Shown: positions 1-6,152 of the stretch, piece by piece | Layout of the letters: every line of letters begins with the position of its first letter | Position numbering within the stretch: the stretch's first letter is position 1 | Assembly (NCBI GenBank): GCA_035548675.1 | Contig: DASZSJ010000041.1 | Coordinates: 1 to 13,299, forward strand | DNA length: 13,299 bases | From: VRUE01 sp035548675 | GTDB lineage: Bacteria; Actinomycetota; Thermoleophilia; Solirubrobacterales; 70-9 | Direction of reading: 5' to 3' | The notes under the pieces: generated by a model | The model's input: the letters and a program-made list of their open reading frames with translations, nothing else | Told to the model about the DNA's origin: nothing | The model's database searches: none | Position numbers and translations under genes: made by a program

Positions 1-40
1 GGCCGCCGTGGAGACGCGCCCCCTCTTTCGGCTCCAAGTG

Positions 41-82
41 GGTCGCCCGCGCGCTGCTCGGTGGTCGCCCGCGCGCTGCTCG
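41..82. repeat. Two-copy direct repeat, 22-base period
   Basis: The 20-base sequence beginning GGTCGCCCGC and ending GCGCTGCTCG occurs at 41-60 and again, unchanged, at 63-82. The two copies are separated by two bases, which gives a period of 22. No function can be read from it. Confidence 0.85.
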
Positions 83-83
83 A

Positions 84-135
84 TGTCGAGTGTTCGATTT
101 GCCACCGTATATGGGGGTCAATCGAACACTCGACA
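84..135. repeat. Perfect 16-bp inverted repeat with 20-base loop
   Basis: The left arm TGTCGAGTGTTCGATT (84-99) is the exact reverse complement of the right arm (120-135). The loop is 20 bases and contains GTATAT. The hairpin lies about 95 bases past the cyclophilin stop codon. It could be a factor-independent terminator for that minus-strand gene, an operator with two GTTCGA/TCGAAC half-sites, or the remains of a small palindromic mobile element. There is no T-tract on either side. Confidence 0.8.
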
Positions 136-171
136 CCCGCCGGCTGCCGGCTCGACACCGCCGGCTGCCGG
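129..171. repeat. Two-copy direct repeat rich in CCGGC, 22-base period
   Basis: CTCGACAC followed by a CGCCGGCTGCCGG block starts at 129 and again at 151. The second copy lacks one C. Each unit contains a near-palindrome of the form GCCGGC-TGCCGGC. The first copy overlaps the right arm of the neighbouring inverted repeat. Confidence 0.75.
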
Positions 172-230
172 CTTCGGCCCCTCCTTATGGGAATTTCGCG
201 GGATCGGCCGTCTAGGAGGCGCCGGCTCAG

Positions 231-689
231 TCAGTCCGCGAGCTCGACGCGCTCGATCGTCTGCGGCTCGCGCGGCCGGTCCGAGGCGTCGGTCGGGGTC
301 GACTCGATCGCGTCGACGGCCTCCATCCCCTCGACCACCTGGCCGAAGACGGTGTGCTTGCCGTCGAGCCAGGGCGCCGCGGCGGTGGTGACGATGAAGA
401 ACTGCGAGCCGTTGGTGTTGGGGCCAGCGTTGGCCATCGCCAGCGCGCCGCGCACGACCTGGTGGTCGTTGAACTCGTCCTCGAACGTGTAGCCCGGCCC
501 ACCGGTCCCGGTCCCTTCCGGGCAGCCGCCCTGGATCATGAAGTCGGGAATGACGCGGTGGAAGATCAACCCGTCATAGAAGCCGTCACCGGCTAGCTTG
601 CGGAAGTTCTCCACGGTCTTCGGCGCATCGGCGTCGTGCAACTCGAGCACGATCTGCCCGGCGTTGGTGTGGAGGGTGGCCCGCGACAT
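231..689 (-). CDS. Cyclophilin-type peptidyl-prolyl cis-trans isomerase
   Basis: This 152-residue protein is a compact single-domain cyclophilin, which catalyses cis-trans isomerisation of Xaa-Pro bonds during protein folding. The active-site signature is intact: FHRVIPDFMIQGG at about residues 43-55 gives the catalytic Arg45 with Phe50 and Gln53. NGSQFFI is at 93-99 and WLDGKHTVFG at 107-116 supplies the Trp/His part of the pocket. No signal peptide is present, so it should be cytoplasmic. It lies 29 bases downstream of the 754-residue secreted-protein gene on the same strand, so the two may share a transcript. A TAGGGT hexamer ends 8 bases before the ATG and there is only a weak AGGGTGG, so an additional leaderless start is possible. 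The family assignment is very secure. The natural substrate is unknown. Confidence 0.96.
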   Translation of the reverse strand: MSRATLHTNAGQIVLELHDADAPKTVENFRKLAGDGFYDGLIFHRVIPDFMIQGGCPEGTGTGGPGYTFEDEFNDHQVVRGALAMANAGPNTNGSQFFIVTTAAAPWLDGKHTVFGQVVEGMEAVDAIESTPTDASDRPREPQTIERVELAD

Positions 690-698
690 CGAGCACCA

Positions 699-734
699 CC
701 CTACCCGGTTACGCGCCCCTACCCGCTTACGCGC
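699..734. repeat. Adjacent 18-bp direct duplication spanning a stop codon
   Basis: The 18-base units at 699-716 and 717-734 (plus-strand form CCCTACCCG-(G/C)-TTACGCGC) differ at one base and abut exactly. The right-hand unit includes the last codons and TAG stop of the upstream minus-strand gene, so the duplication makes a second in-frame TAG 18 bases further on. The left-hand unit forms the sequence just before the cyclophilin start, including the TAGGGT hexamer. Confidence 0.85.
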
Positions 735-2983
735 ACAACCAACGACCGCGAGGCGCCCGGCGCGTAGGGCCAGCGCTCCTCCGGCAGCGCCACGGCCCGG
801 ATCCGGATGCGCGCGGTCCCGCTGACGTAACGGAAGCGGTAGCGGGCCCGGAAGCGGCCGGCGTGATCGCTGCGGACGACCATCACGGGGCGCCAGCGCC
901 GCGCCGCCGACTCGTAGTACTGGATCGCGACGAGCTTGCCCCGCCGCGGCAGCGGCGCGCCCGCGCTGCGCACCCGGCCGCTGAAGCGCACCTCGGCGCC
1001 GGTTCGAACCTGGCGCGGGGCGGCATGGAACTCGACCCCGCTGCGTACCCGCAGGGTCAGCGGACTGCGCTCGGCGCGCTCGAAGCCGTCGTCGCCGGCA
1101 AAGGAGACCGAGACCCGGCGCGAGGTGCCGGGACCGAGTCGCAGCGAGAAGACCCCGTGCGCGCCGGTCTCGATCCGCGCAACGCTCGGCTTGCTCAGGG
1201 CGCCACGGGAGGGGCGGGAGACGACGCGCAGCATCCGCGCAGCGAGGCCGGCCCCATCGGCGTCGAGGAGGCGTCCGCTGAGCATCGCGCTGACGCCGAA
1301 GGGCACCGTCAGCGCGGTCGCGCGATGACGGTGCCAGCGCAGGCGCGCGAAGATCCGCGCCCGCGCCCTGCCCCGCACGGGCGCGGCGGGCCTGACCGCG
1401 AGGATCGGATCCCCCGCCACCTTGCGCACGCTCATCTCAGTCCCGTCCGCGCGCCTGGTGGTGGATGACTTGTTCCCCGCCGAATCGACGGCGTCGGCGC
1501 GGAACACGTAGGTGCCGGCCCCGAGATCGCTGGGCAACCGCGCGACCAGCTCGGCGCTGTCAGCTGTCACGCCGCGCTGGAACTTGGCCGGCAACTCGGT
1601 CCACTCCTGTGCGCCAAGCCGGCGGTAGTGAATCTCCCCCGCGGCCGGGCCGGAATGAGCGTCGTTTACGCGCGCGCTGATCTGGGTCGGCAGCGCGCCC
1701 CCGGCGGCCGCCGGTTCGAAGGCGACGCTGGGGGGAACGTCGTCGAACCGGAGTGGAAGCGATGCCGCCGAGGACGCGCTCTCGTTACCCGCCTCGTCCC
1801 GCAGCCAGACGCTGAGGGAGTAGACGCCCGCGCGCGGGACGAAGAGGTTCTGCAATCCGCTCAACTCACGACCGGGCACGAACTTCGCGCCACTGTTGTA
1901 ACCGGCCGGGCCGGTGATCCTCCAGGTGGCGCCGCCGATCGGGCTCGCCGCGCCCTGGCCCGGATTGACCCATTTGGGATCGAAGTCGTTGCTGCGCCGC
2001 CACTCACCGCCGCCGCTCAGTGCCAGATCACGCGGGTGGGCGGGTGGGTTGTTGTCGATCAAGATCGTGCGCGCCGGAATGCAGGCGACGTTGCCGGCGA
2101 AATCGGTGGCGCAATGGGCGACGCTGTGCGGGCCGTCGCTGAAGCCGAGCGTCGAGATCGGGTAGTAGCCGACCCGGTCGACCGGGCAGGGTCGCATCGT
2201 CGTCCCCCGCAGCTCACCCGAGACCGAGACCACGTTGCAGGCGTGGTCGTGGGCGAGGACGGTGCGCCCGTCGACGAGCGCCTCGGTGCGCTTCACCCCC
2301 GCGCCGCCGTCGTGGGCGGCGTACCCGAGCTTGCGCTCCCCGCGCAACCAGCCGGGAGCGAGCATGTCGCCGTCGATCGAGGAGCTAGGTGAGAAGTTGT
2401 CCTCGACCGTGATCGTCAGGGCGCGGACCGCCGACCAGGAGCCGGGGTCGAGGCTGCACCACTTGCTCTCGACGCGGGCGCAGAGCAGCCGGTCCTCCAG
2501 TGCCGGCATCGGCGTCGAGAAGCCAGCGACGAAGCCGCGTGGGGTGACGTCGGTGTTCGCGGCCGCGGCAAAGACGTCGAAGCCGCCGCCCCAGTTGGCG
2601 ACCCCGATCCGTTGCTCGAGCCCATCGTGCAGCGTATGCCACCAGGTGCCGCTGACCCGCGTGATCCCGGTTCCTTCGGGAGCGTCCCAGCGCCAGCGCG
2701 CGTAGCGGGTGCCGGAGACCGTCTGCGCGTTGCGGGTGAAGCTCTTCAGGTGGGCGCCGTCGAAGGGGTCGGCCCCCGGCGGGGTCGCGCAGTAGGCATC
2801 GGAGCGGAACTTGGCACCTCCGGTGCTGTCGGCCCAGCCCGCATCGGCGCCGACGTGCCAGCCGCACTGGGCGACCGAGTACTTGCCCGCCGTAGCCTCC
2901 TTCGCCGCCAGCAGCAGCAACGCCAGCGCCAGCGCGATCCCAATTGCGACGATGCGACCGAGGCCGCCCCGGATGCCCGACAT
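719..2983 (-). CDS. Large secreted protein with Ig-like modules (function unknown)
   Basis: The product is 754 residues, counted from an ATG preceded by AAGGAGGAG four bases upstream. An ATG 24 bases earlier lacks such a site. A basic N-terminus is followed by a hydrophobic segment (about 11-27) and a likely signal-peptidase site after ATA (about residue 32), so it is predicted to be exported. The mature N-terminal part (about 33-210) is rich in Cys and Trp and begins with a YSVAQCGWH motif. The rest contains several beta-rich segments of about 90-100 residues with DxAGN motifs (FAGNVAC, DEAGNES, DSAGNKS), typical of bacterial Ig-like/cadherin-type folds, and then two segments resembling carboxypeptidase-regulatory-like (SGRLLDADG) and Ig-like repeats. 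The C-terminus is Arg-rich. I recognise the style from Solirubrobacterales surface proteins but not a named family. A role in the cell envelope or adhesion is inference. Confidence 0.88.
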   Translation of the reverse strand: MSGIRGGLGRIVAIGIALALALLLLAAKEATAGKYSVAQCGWHVGADAGWADSTGGAKFRSDAYCATPPGADPFDGAHLKSFTRNAQTVSGTRYARWRWDAPEGTGITRVSGTWWHTLHDGLEQRIGVANWGGGFDVFAAAANTDVTPRGFVAGFSTPMPALEDRLLCARVESKWCSLDPGSWSAVRALTITVEDNFSPSSSIDGDMLAPGWLRGERKLGYAAHDGGAGVKRTEALVDGRTVLAHDHACNVVSVSGELRGTTMRPCPVDRVGYYPISTLGFSDGPHSVAHCATDFAGNVACIPARTILIDNNPPAHPRDLALSGGGEWRRSNDFDPKWVNPGQGAASPIGGATWRITGPAGYNSGAKFVPGRELSGLQNLFVPRAGVYSLSVWLRDEAGNESASSAASLPLRFDDVPPSVAFEPAAAGGALPTQISARVNDAHSGPAAGEIHYRRLGAQEWTELPAKFQRGVTADSAELVARLPSDLGAGTYVFRADAVDSAGNKSSTTRRADGTEMSVRKVAGDPILAVRPAAPVRGRARARIFARLRWHRHRATALTVPFGVSAMLSGRLLDADGAGLAARMLRVVSRPSRGALSKPSVARIETGAHGVFSLRLGPGTSRRVSVSFAGDDGFERAERSPLTLRVRSGVEFHAAPRQVRTGAEVRFSGRVRSAGAPLPRRGKLVAIQYYESAARRWRPVMVVRSDHAGRFRARYRFRYVSGTARIRIRAVALPEERWPYAPGASRSLVVRVSG

Positions 2984-3138
2984 CTCTCCTCCTTCGCTCG
3001 GGTGCATGTGGCGCCGCTAAGTCGTGGCGAGACCGATCTCTCCCCCTCCCTGCTCCGATCCTCCGGCAGTTGCCCTCCGATCGTCCGGCAGTTGCCCTCC
3101 GATCCTCCGGCGGCTGCCGCCGACACGCCTTTGCGAGA
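2984..3138. promoter_or_regulatory. Divergent intergenic region between the secreted-protein gene and mrp
   Basis: This stretch must hold the start signals of both divergent genes. The secreted-protein gene has a clear Shine-Dalgarno (AGGAGG) at its left edge. No ribosome binding site and no convincing -10 box is visible in front of mrp. The main structure is a three-unit 22-bp tandem repeat at 3053-3118, which is well placed to bind a regulator of either gene. Confidence 0.45.
3053..3118. repeat. Three tandem 22-bp repeats upstream of mrp
   Basis: Units start at 3053, 3075 and 3097 and follow each other without a gap. Units 1 and 2 differ by one base and unit 3 by two or three. Each unit contains CTCCGAT and a short interrupted palindrome, GGCA-GT-TGCC (GGCG-GC-TGCC in unit 3). 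The 22-bp period is close to two turns of B-DNA, so the palindromes face the same side of the helix. An operator array is the simplest reading. Replication slippage without function is the alternative. Confidence 0.8.
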
Positions 3139-4296
3139 ATGGCTCCGATGCCACTTCCAACGCAGGATCAGATAACCGAGAAGCTGCGAGCCGTGATCGA
3201 CCCCGAGCTGCGCCGCTCGATCGTCGAGCTGGGCATGGTCCGCTCGATCGACGTGCGCGAGGGGGGCCGGGTCGAGATCGTCGTCTCGCTGACGACCGCC
3301 GGCTGCCCGATTCGCTCCCACTTCGAACAAGCCGTCGCCGCCCAGGTCGCCGAGCTCGACGGCGTCACCGAGGTTGCCGTCGGCTTCGACGTCCTCTCCG
3401 ACGAGGAGAAATCCGCGTTGCAGCAGACGCTGGGTCGCGGCAAGCTGCCGGCCGGCGCCCTCGCCCAGGTGAAGAACGTGATCTGCGTCGCCTCCGGCAA
3501 GGGCGGCGTCGGCAAGTCGACGATGACGGCCAACCTGGCCGCGGCGCTGACCGCCGAGGGCCACCCCGCGGGCGCGCTCGATTGCGACGTCTACGGCTAC
3601 TCGATCCCGCGCATGCTCGGCGTCAACGACAAGCCGGAAGTCAACGGCGAGCGCAAGATTCTGCCCCTGGAAGCGGCGGGCGGAGTGAAGGTGATGTCGA
3701 TCGGCTTCTTCGTCGAGGAGAACTCGGCGGTCGTCTGGCGCGGCCCGATGCTGCACAAGGCGATCCAGCAGTTCCTCGAGGACGTCGCCTGGGGCGAGCT
3801 CGAGTACCTGCTGCTCGACCTCCCGCCCGGCACCGGCGACGTCTCGATGACCCTCGCCCAGCTGCTGCCACAGGCGAAGTTCGTACTCGTCACCACGCCG
3901 CAACCGGCAGCGCAGACCGTCGCCAAGCGGGCCGCCGACATGGCGGTCAAGTTCGACCTCGAGCTGCTTGGCGCGATCGAGAACATGTCCGGCTTCACCA
4001 CGCCGGACGGCGAGCGCTTCACGATCTTCGGCGAGGGGGGCGGGCAGCTGCTCGCCGATGAGCTGGACATCCCCCTGCTGGGCAAGGTCCCACTATCCGA
4101 GGCGCTGCGCCAGCACGCCGACGAGGGGGCGCCGCTGGTCACCGCCGAGCCCGACTCGCCGGCCGCGCAGGCGATCCGCCAGGCGGCGCGGGGGGTCGTC
4201 GCCGCCACCCCGCAGGAGCTGCCCGTCCTGCAGGCCACACCGAGCGCCGCCGAAGCGCCGCCCGTCAGCGGCACGCCGCTCCCGGTCGTTCAGTAA
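3139..4296 (+). CDS. mrp: Mrp/ApbC/Nbp35-type P-loop ATPase (iron-sulfur carrier family)
   Basis: This 385-residue protein has the standard Mrp layout. An N-terminal MIP18/DUF59 domain (about 8-90, with DPELRRSIVELGMV and TTAGCPIR) precedes a deviant Walker A motif, GKGGVGKST, at 120-128. Then come the switch region DCDVYGYSIPRMLG, the Walker B-like LLLDLPPGTGD and a distal ENMSGF segment followed by IFGEGGG. Family members bind and transfer Fe-S clusters or act in related cofactor assembly in the cytoplasm. The CxxC cluster-binding pair that follows ENMS in Nbp35 and E. coli Mrp is absent here: the sequence reads TTPDGE, as in some actinobacterial homologues. ATG codons at 3139 and 3148 are both possible starts. 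Neither has a Shine-Dalgarno, and the shorter start would match the usual family N-terminus equally well. Confidence 0.94.
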   Translation: MAPMPLPTQDQITEKLRAVIDPELRRSIVELGMVRSIDVREGGRVEIVVSLTTAGCPIRSHFEQAVAAQVAELDGVTEVAVGFDVLSDEEKSALQQTLGRGKLPAGALAQVKNVICVASGKGGVGKSTMTANLAAALTAEGHPAGALDCDVYGYSIPRMLGVNDKPEVNGERKILPLEAAGGVKVMSIGFFVEENSAVVWRGPMLHKAIQQFLEDVAWGELEYLLLDLPPGTGDVSMTLAQLLPQAKFVLVTTPQPAAQTVAKRAADMAVKFDLELLGAIENMSGFTTPDGERFTIFGEGGGQLLADELDIPLLGKVPLSEALRQHADEGAPLVTAEPDSPAAQAIRQAARGVVAATPQELPVLQATPSAAEAPPVSGTPLPVVQ

Positions 4297-4602
4297 GAAC
4301 TCGCGCCGATAGCTCGGGGCGACTGGGTCCGGGCGACTGGGCTGGGGCTGGCGACACAGCGCGGCTGCGGTGTGGCCTAAACATCCAGGAGGGCGGCCAG
4401 AGCGGCCGCCCTCCCAGTCCATCGAGCAAGCATCGAGTACCAACCAGGCGCCTCATGCTGACAACCCAGCGGGCGTTAACCCGACGCAACTCTGATGTTA
4501 AAGCTAAAAAACAGTTCAGCGGGTTGAGAATGGACGTGAGAGACAACACCCAGGCACGAGTTGCTGCAAAGTGGCGAAAAACTCGTAAGGCCGCCTGCTG
4601 GC
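4297..4602. other. Convergent intergenic region, 306 bases, no supported gene
   Basis: It separates mrp from the convergent TPR/SEC-C gene. It contains a minor direct repeat, GGGCGACTGGG (4317-4327 and 4331-4341), a strong hairpin at 4388-4414 and, from about 4450 on, noticeably more A/T-rich sequence with A-runs at 4506-4511 and 4576-4581. The base composition changes within this gap, which marks it as a possible left boundary of the toxin-antitoxin cassette. I looked for a tRNA or other attachment site and did not see one. Confidence 0.6.
4388..4414. terminator. Hairpin terminator downstream of mrp
   Basis: GGAGGGCGGCC (4388-4398) pairs perfectly with GGCCGCCCTCC (4404-4414) around a five-base loop. 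It lies 91 bases past the mrp stop. There is no U-tract, as is often the case for hairpin terminators in high-GC actinobacteria. It could serve both converging transcripts. Confidence 0.6.
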
Positions 4603-4604
4603 CT
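4576..4604 (-). terminator. Weak terminator at the end of the TPR/SEC-C gene
   Basis: Read on the minus strand, AGGCC (4604-4600) and GGCCT (4592-4588) form a short stem with a seven-base loop that overlaps the stop codon. A run of five T residues follows a few bases downstream. The stem is short and the T-run is not directly adjacent, so this is tentative. Confidence 0.3.
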
Positions 4605-5514
4605 AACGGGCCCTGCCACAACAGCGCTTGTACTTGCGTCCGGAGCCGCACCAGCACAGCTCGTTGCGCCCAGGCGGCCAAGGCAGCGCTTCGTCCTTGG
4701 CACCAATTTCAGCCGCGAGCTGACTCCTCGCCTTTCCGCTGTCCGCATCGAGGTCGTTTTCCTCGGCGAATCCGACGAGTCGATCCACTTGGAGCGGTGC
4801 GACAGAGGGCTGGCGGCCGGTCTCGTTTCGAACGTGTCGGAGGCGGGCCTCGATCATCCGGCAATAGGCGTCTGGATCGTCCAGGTCGTCAGCCAGCGAC
4901 GGCCAGCGCGCGAGCGCTGGCTCGATCTGGTCCCTTGGGAACCAGGCAACCGAGTAGTCCGTGGCCTCCGGAAAGAGGGATTGTCTCCGACCGGCGAGGC
5001 GATCGTCTTCATCGGGAGGAATGCCATTCTCGTAGCGGCAGTACTGACGTTCTCCTCGAAGCCGATCGATCCATTCGTGGTCGCCCATCGACTTTGCGAG
5101 GTCGAGCGCTTCGTCGTAAGCCTCAAGCGCACCCTGCCCGTCGCCCGAGTCCATCCGCGCGTTCGCCAGCGTGGACACGATCCCCGGATCACCCGCCCGC
5201 TCCGCCCGCAGCCTTGCGAAGGCGGCCTCACCCTCCTCGCGAGCACCCGTCTTGAGCAGATACCAGGCGAGCATATCCTCCGCCAGCTCGGGGAACTCGC
5301 ATCCCAGCTCGATTGCCTTGCGCTGGGCGCGCACCGCAAGGGCGAAGTCGCCTTTCTCGCTGGCCATCTCCGCCAGTCCATCGTAGTAGTCGCCCAGCGG
5401 GAACTCGTCATCCGGCCCAATGGCCGCAATCCGGTCAAGGGCATTCTCGGCCTCGGCAAGCTCCTCGGCGTTTTCGTAGATCGAGAGAAGCTCGGAAAAA
5501 CTTGTCACTGGCAA
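4603..5514 (-). CDS. TPR-repeat protein with C-terminal SEC-C metal-binding motif
   Basis: This 303-residue protein is counted from a TTG codon 5 bases after the toxin stop. A GTG six bases later is an alternative, and neither has a clear Shine-Dalgarno. The N-terminal half is acidic and helical, with TPR-like repeats (about 40-160, e.g. GDFALAVRAQRKAIELG and GDGQGALEAYDEALDLA). The middle (about 160-275) is not assigned. The C-terminus (about 282-300) is a textbook SEC-C motif, PGRNELCWCGSGRKYKRCCG, with metal ligands Cys287, Cys289, Cys298 and Cys299, the zinc motif also found at the end of SecA. It is probably cytoplasmic and probably a protein-interaction adaptor. The tight spacing to the toxin gene implies one operon. 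Stand-alone SEC-C/TPR proteins of unknown function occur in actinobacteria, so a role in the toxin module is inference. Confidence 0.9.
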   Translation of the reverse strand: MPVTSFSELLSIYENAEELAEAENALDRIAAIGPDDEFPLGDYYDGLAEMASEKGDFALAVRAQRKAIELGCEFPELAEDMLAWYLLKTGAREEGEAAFARLRAERAGDPGIVSTLANARMDSGDGQGALEAYDEALDLAKSMGDHEWIDRLRGERQYCRYENGIPPDEDDRLAGRRQSLFPEATDYSVAWFPRDQIEPALARWPSLADDLDDPDAYCRMIEARLRHVRNETGRQPSVAPLQVDRLVGFAEENDLDADSGKARSQLAAEIGAKDEALPWPPGRNELCWCGSGRKYKRCCGRAR

Positions 5515-5519
5515 AAAAG

Positions 5520-5888
5520 CTAACGAGCGGTCCCGCTGCCCCGAATCCCCAGGATCATCCCCAGCGCCTGCTCGACCTCGGCGAGAGTGCCGGCGTTCGT
5601 CTCGCCAAGGCGCCGCAGCAGGCGCCTACGAGCAACAGCCCTAACGCCGCGGCAGACGGCTACGCTGGCCCGCTCGATGCCCTCTTCGGGAGAAACCTCT
5701 GGACGGAGGGGCGAAGCAACACGTGAGCTGGATAGCGGAACGACGACGATCAGCTCGTCTTCCAGACCCGTCGAGATCTCGTCAACCGAGACTAGGATCG
5801 CGGGGCGGTTCTTGCCAGGCTCCCCTTTGCGCGCGGCGCCAAGCGAAGTAAGCCAAATCTCACCGCGCCGTGGCTCAGTCGATTCCAT
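5520..5888 (-). CDS. MazF/PemK-family endoribonuclease toxin
   Basis: This 122-residue protein has the MazF/PemK fold signature: RRGEIWL at 7-13, the KNRPAILVS strand (26-34) with the expected catalytic Arg28, VVVPLSSS (48-55) where the family's catalytic Thr/Ser sits, the RPEV element at 62-65, and the C-terminal helix GTLAEVEQALGMILG (100-114). Known members cleave mRNA or tRNA at short sequence-specific sites and arrest growth unless bound by their antitoxin. Its ATG overlaps the end of the antitoxin gene by 14 bases, a classic toxin-antitoxin arrangement implying translational coupling. A GGAGG lies 12 bases before the start. The length is normal and no key residue appears lost, so it is probably active. 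The cleavage site cannot be predicted from sequence. Confidence 0.93.
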   Translation of the reverse strand: MESTEPRRGEIWLTSLGAARKGEPGKNRPAILVSVDEISTGLEDELIVVVPLSSSRVASPLRPEVSPEEGIERASVAVCRGVRAVARRRLLRRLGETNAGTLAEVEQALGMILGIRGSGTAR

Positions 5889-6111
5889 CGTCGAGGGTCG
5901 CCTCCCACCTGCGGTCCTCGGCTTTCACGGCGGCAATGCCAGCATCTGCCCTTGTCGCATCTCGCTCCGCACGGAAGATCGCCTCACGGGCGACCTCGTG
6001 AGCGAGATCGGACAGCATCGCCGACAGGGAGACGCCGCGCTCGCTCGCCTGCCGGGCGAGAAGGTCGCGGGTCTCGCGGGTGACCCTGATCGTGGCGGTA
6101 TCGGTTGCCAT
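5875..6111 (-). CDS. Ribbon-helix-helix (MazE-like) antitoxin
   Basis: This 78-residue protein lies immediately upstream of the MazF toxin. The N-terminus TATIRVTRETRDLLARQA followed by GVSLSAMLSDLAHEVA (about 5-42) matches a ribbon-helix-helix DNA-binding domain: one beta strand and two helices. The acidic C-terminal tail, ending WEATLDDGID, is where such antitoxins usually wrap their toxin. The start is chosen at ATG 6111 (or 6114) because a TACAAT -10 box ends 8 bases before it and no Shine-Dalgarno is visible, pointing to a leaderless message. An ATG at 6132 is in frame but lies upstream of that box. Expected role: neutralises the toxin and, with it, represses its own promoter. Family placement is by sequence pattern. 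Confidence 0.88.
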   Translation of the reverse strand: MATDTATIRVTRETRDLLARQASERGVSLSAMLSDLAHEVAREAIFRAERDATRADAGIAAVKAEDRRWEATLDDGID

Positions 6112-6119
6112 CATGACGC

Positions 6120-6125
6120 ATTGTA
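6120..6125 (-). promoter_or_regulatory. -10 box of the antitoxin-toxin operon
   Basis: The minus strand reads TACAAT at 6125-6120, a near-consensus sigma-70 -10 element. It would place transcription initiation at about 6113, at or next to the antitoxin ATG codons 6114/6111. The -35 position (about 6143-6148) is a poor match, as expected for a promoter held by a repressor or one relying on the -10 box. Confidence 0.55.
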
Positions 6126-6126
6126 G

Positions 6127-6141
6127 CGCCATAAGATGGCG
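6127..6141. promoter_or_regulatory. Candidate antitoxin operator in the promoter spacer
   Basis: CGCCAT (6127-6132), a three-base centre, and ATGGCG (6136-6141) form a perfect inverted repeat. It fills the spacer between the -10 box at 6120-6125 and the -35 position, where a dimeric ribbon-helix-helix repressor would block RNA polymerase. It could instead be a short terminator hairpin for the upstream ferredoxin gene, whose stop codon is at 6153-6155. No T-run follows it. Confidence 0.5.
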
Positions 6142-6152
6142 ACATTGATCGG

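Larger units (their letters stand above)
1..230. other. Repeat-rich region with no supported gene
   Basis: The left edge of the window, up to the stop codon of the cyclophilin gene, contains no reading frame that resembles a protein in any of the six frames. Instead it holds a 20-base direct repeat (41-60 and 63-82), a 16-bp perfect inverted repeat (84-99 with 120-135) and a second direct repeat rich in CCGGC (129-171). It could be the intergenic region downstream of the minus-strand cyclophilin gene plus the edge of a neighbour. I cannot say what lies to the left. Confidence 0.6.

Noticed and set aside
84..135. LexA/SOS box
   Set aside because: The GTTCGA and TCGAAC half-sites are in the wrong order and too far apart for the known actinobacterial SOS-box arrangement.
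3053..3118. Possible CRISPR array
   Set aside because: The 22-bp units are directly adjacent with no spacers, and no cas genes are in the window.
2746..3903. A 385-codon minus-strand frame running through mrp and the intergenic repeats
   Set aside because: It is antisense to mrp with its intact Walker motifs, and its translation is low-complexity Arg/Asp-rich sequence.
4297..4602. tRNA or attachment site at the edge of the toxin-antitoxin cassette
   Set aside because: No cloverleaf, no GGTTCGA-type T-loop and no matching direct repeat at the other edge could be found.
4561..5523. A 320-codon plus-strand frame opposite the TPR/SEC-C gene
   Set aside because: The minus-strand protein has an intact SEC-C motif and TPR-like repeats. 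The plus-strand translation has no recognisable domain.
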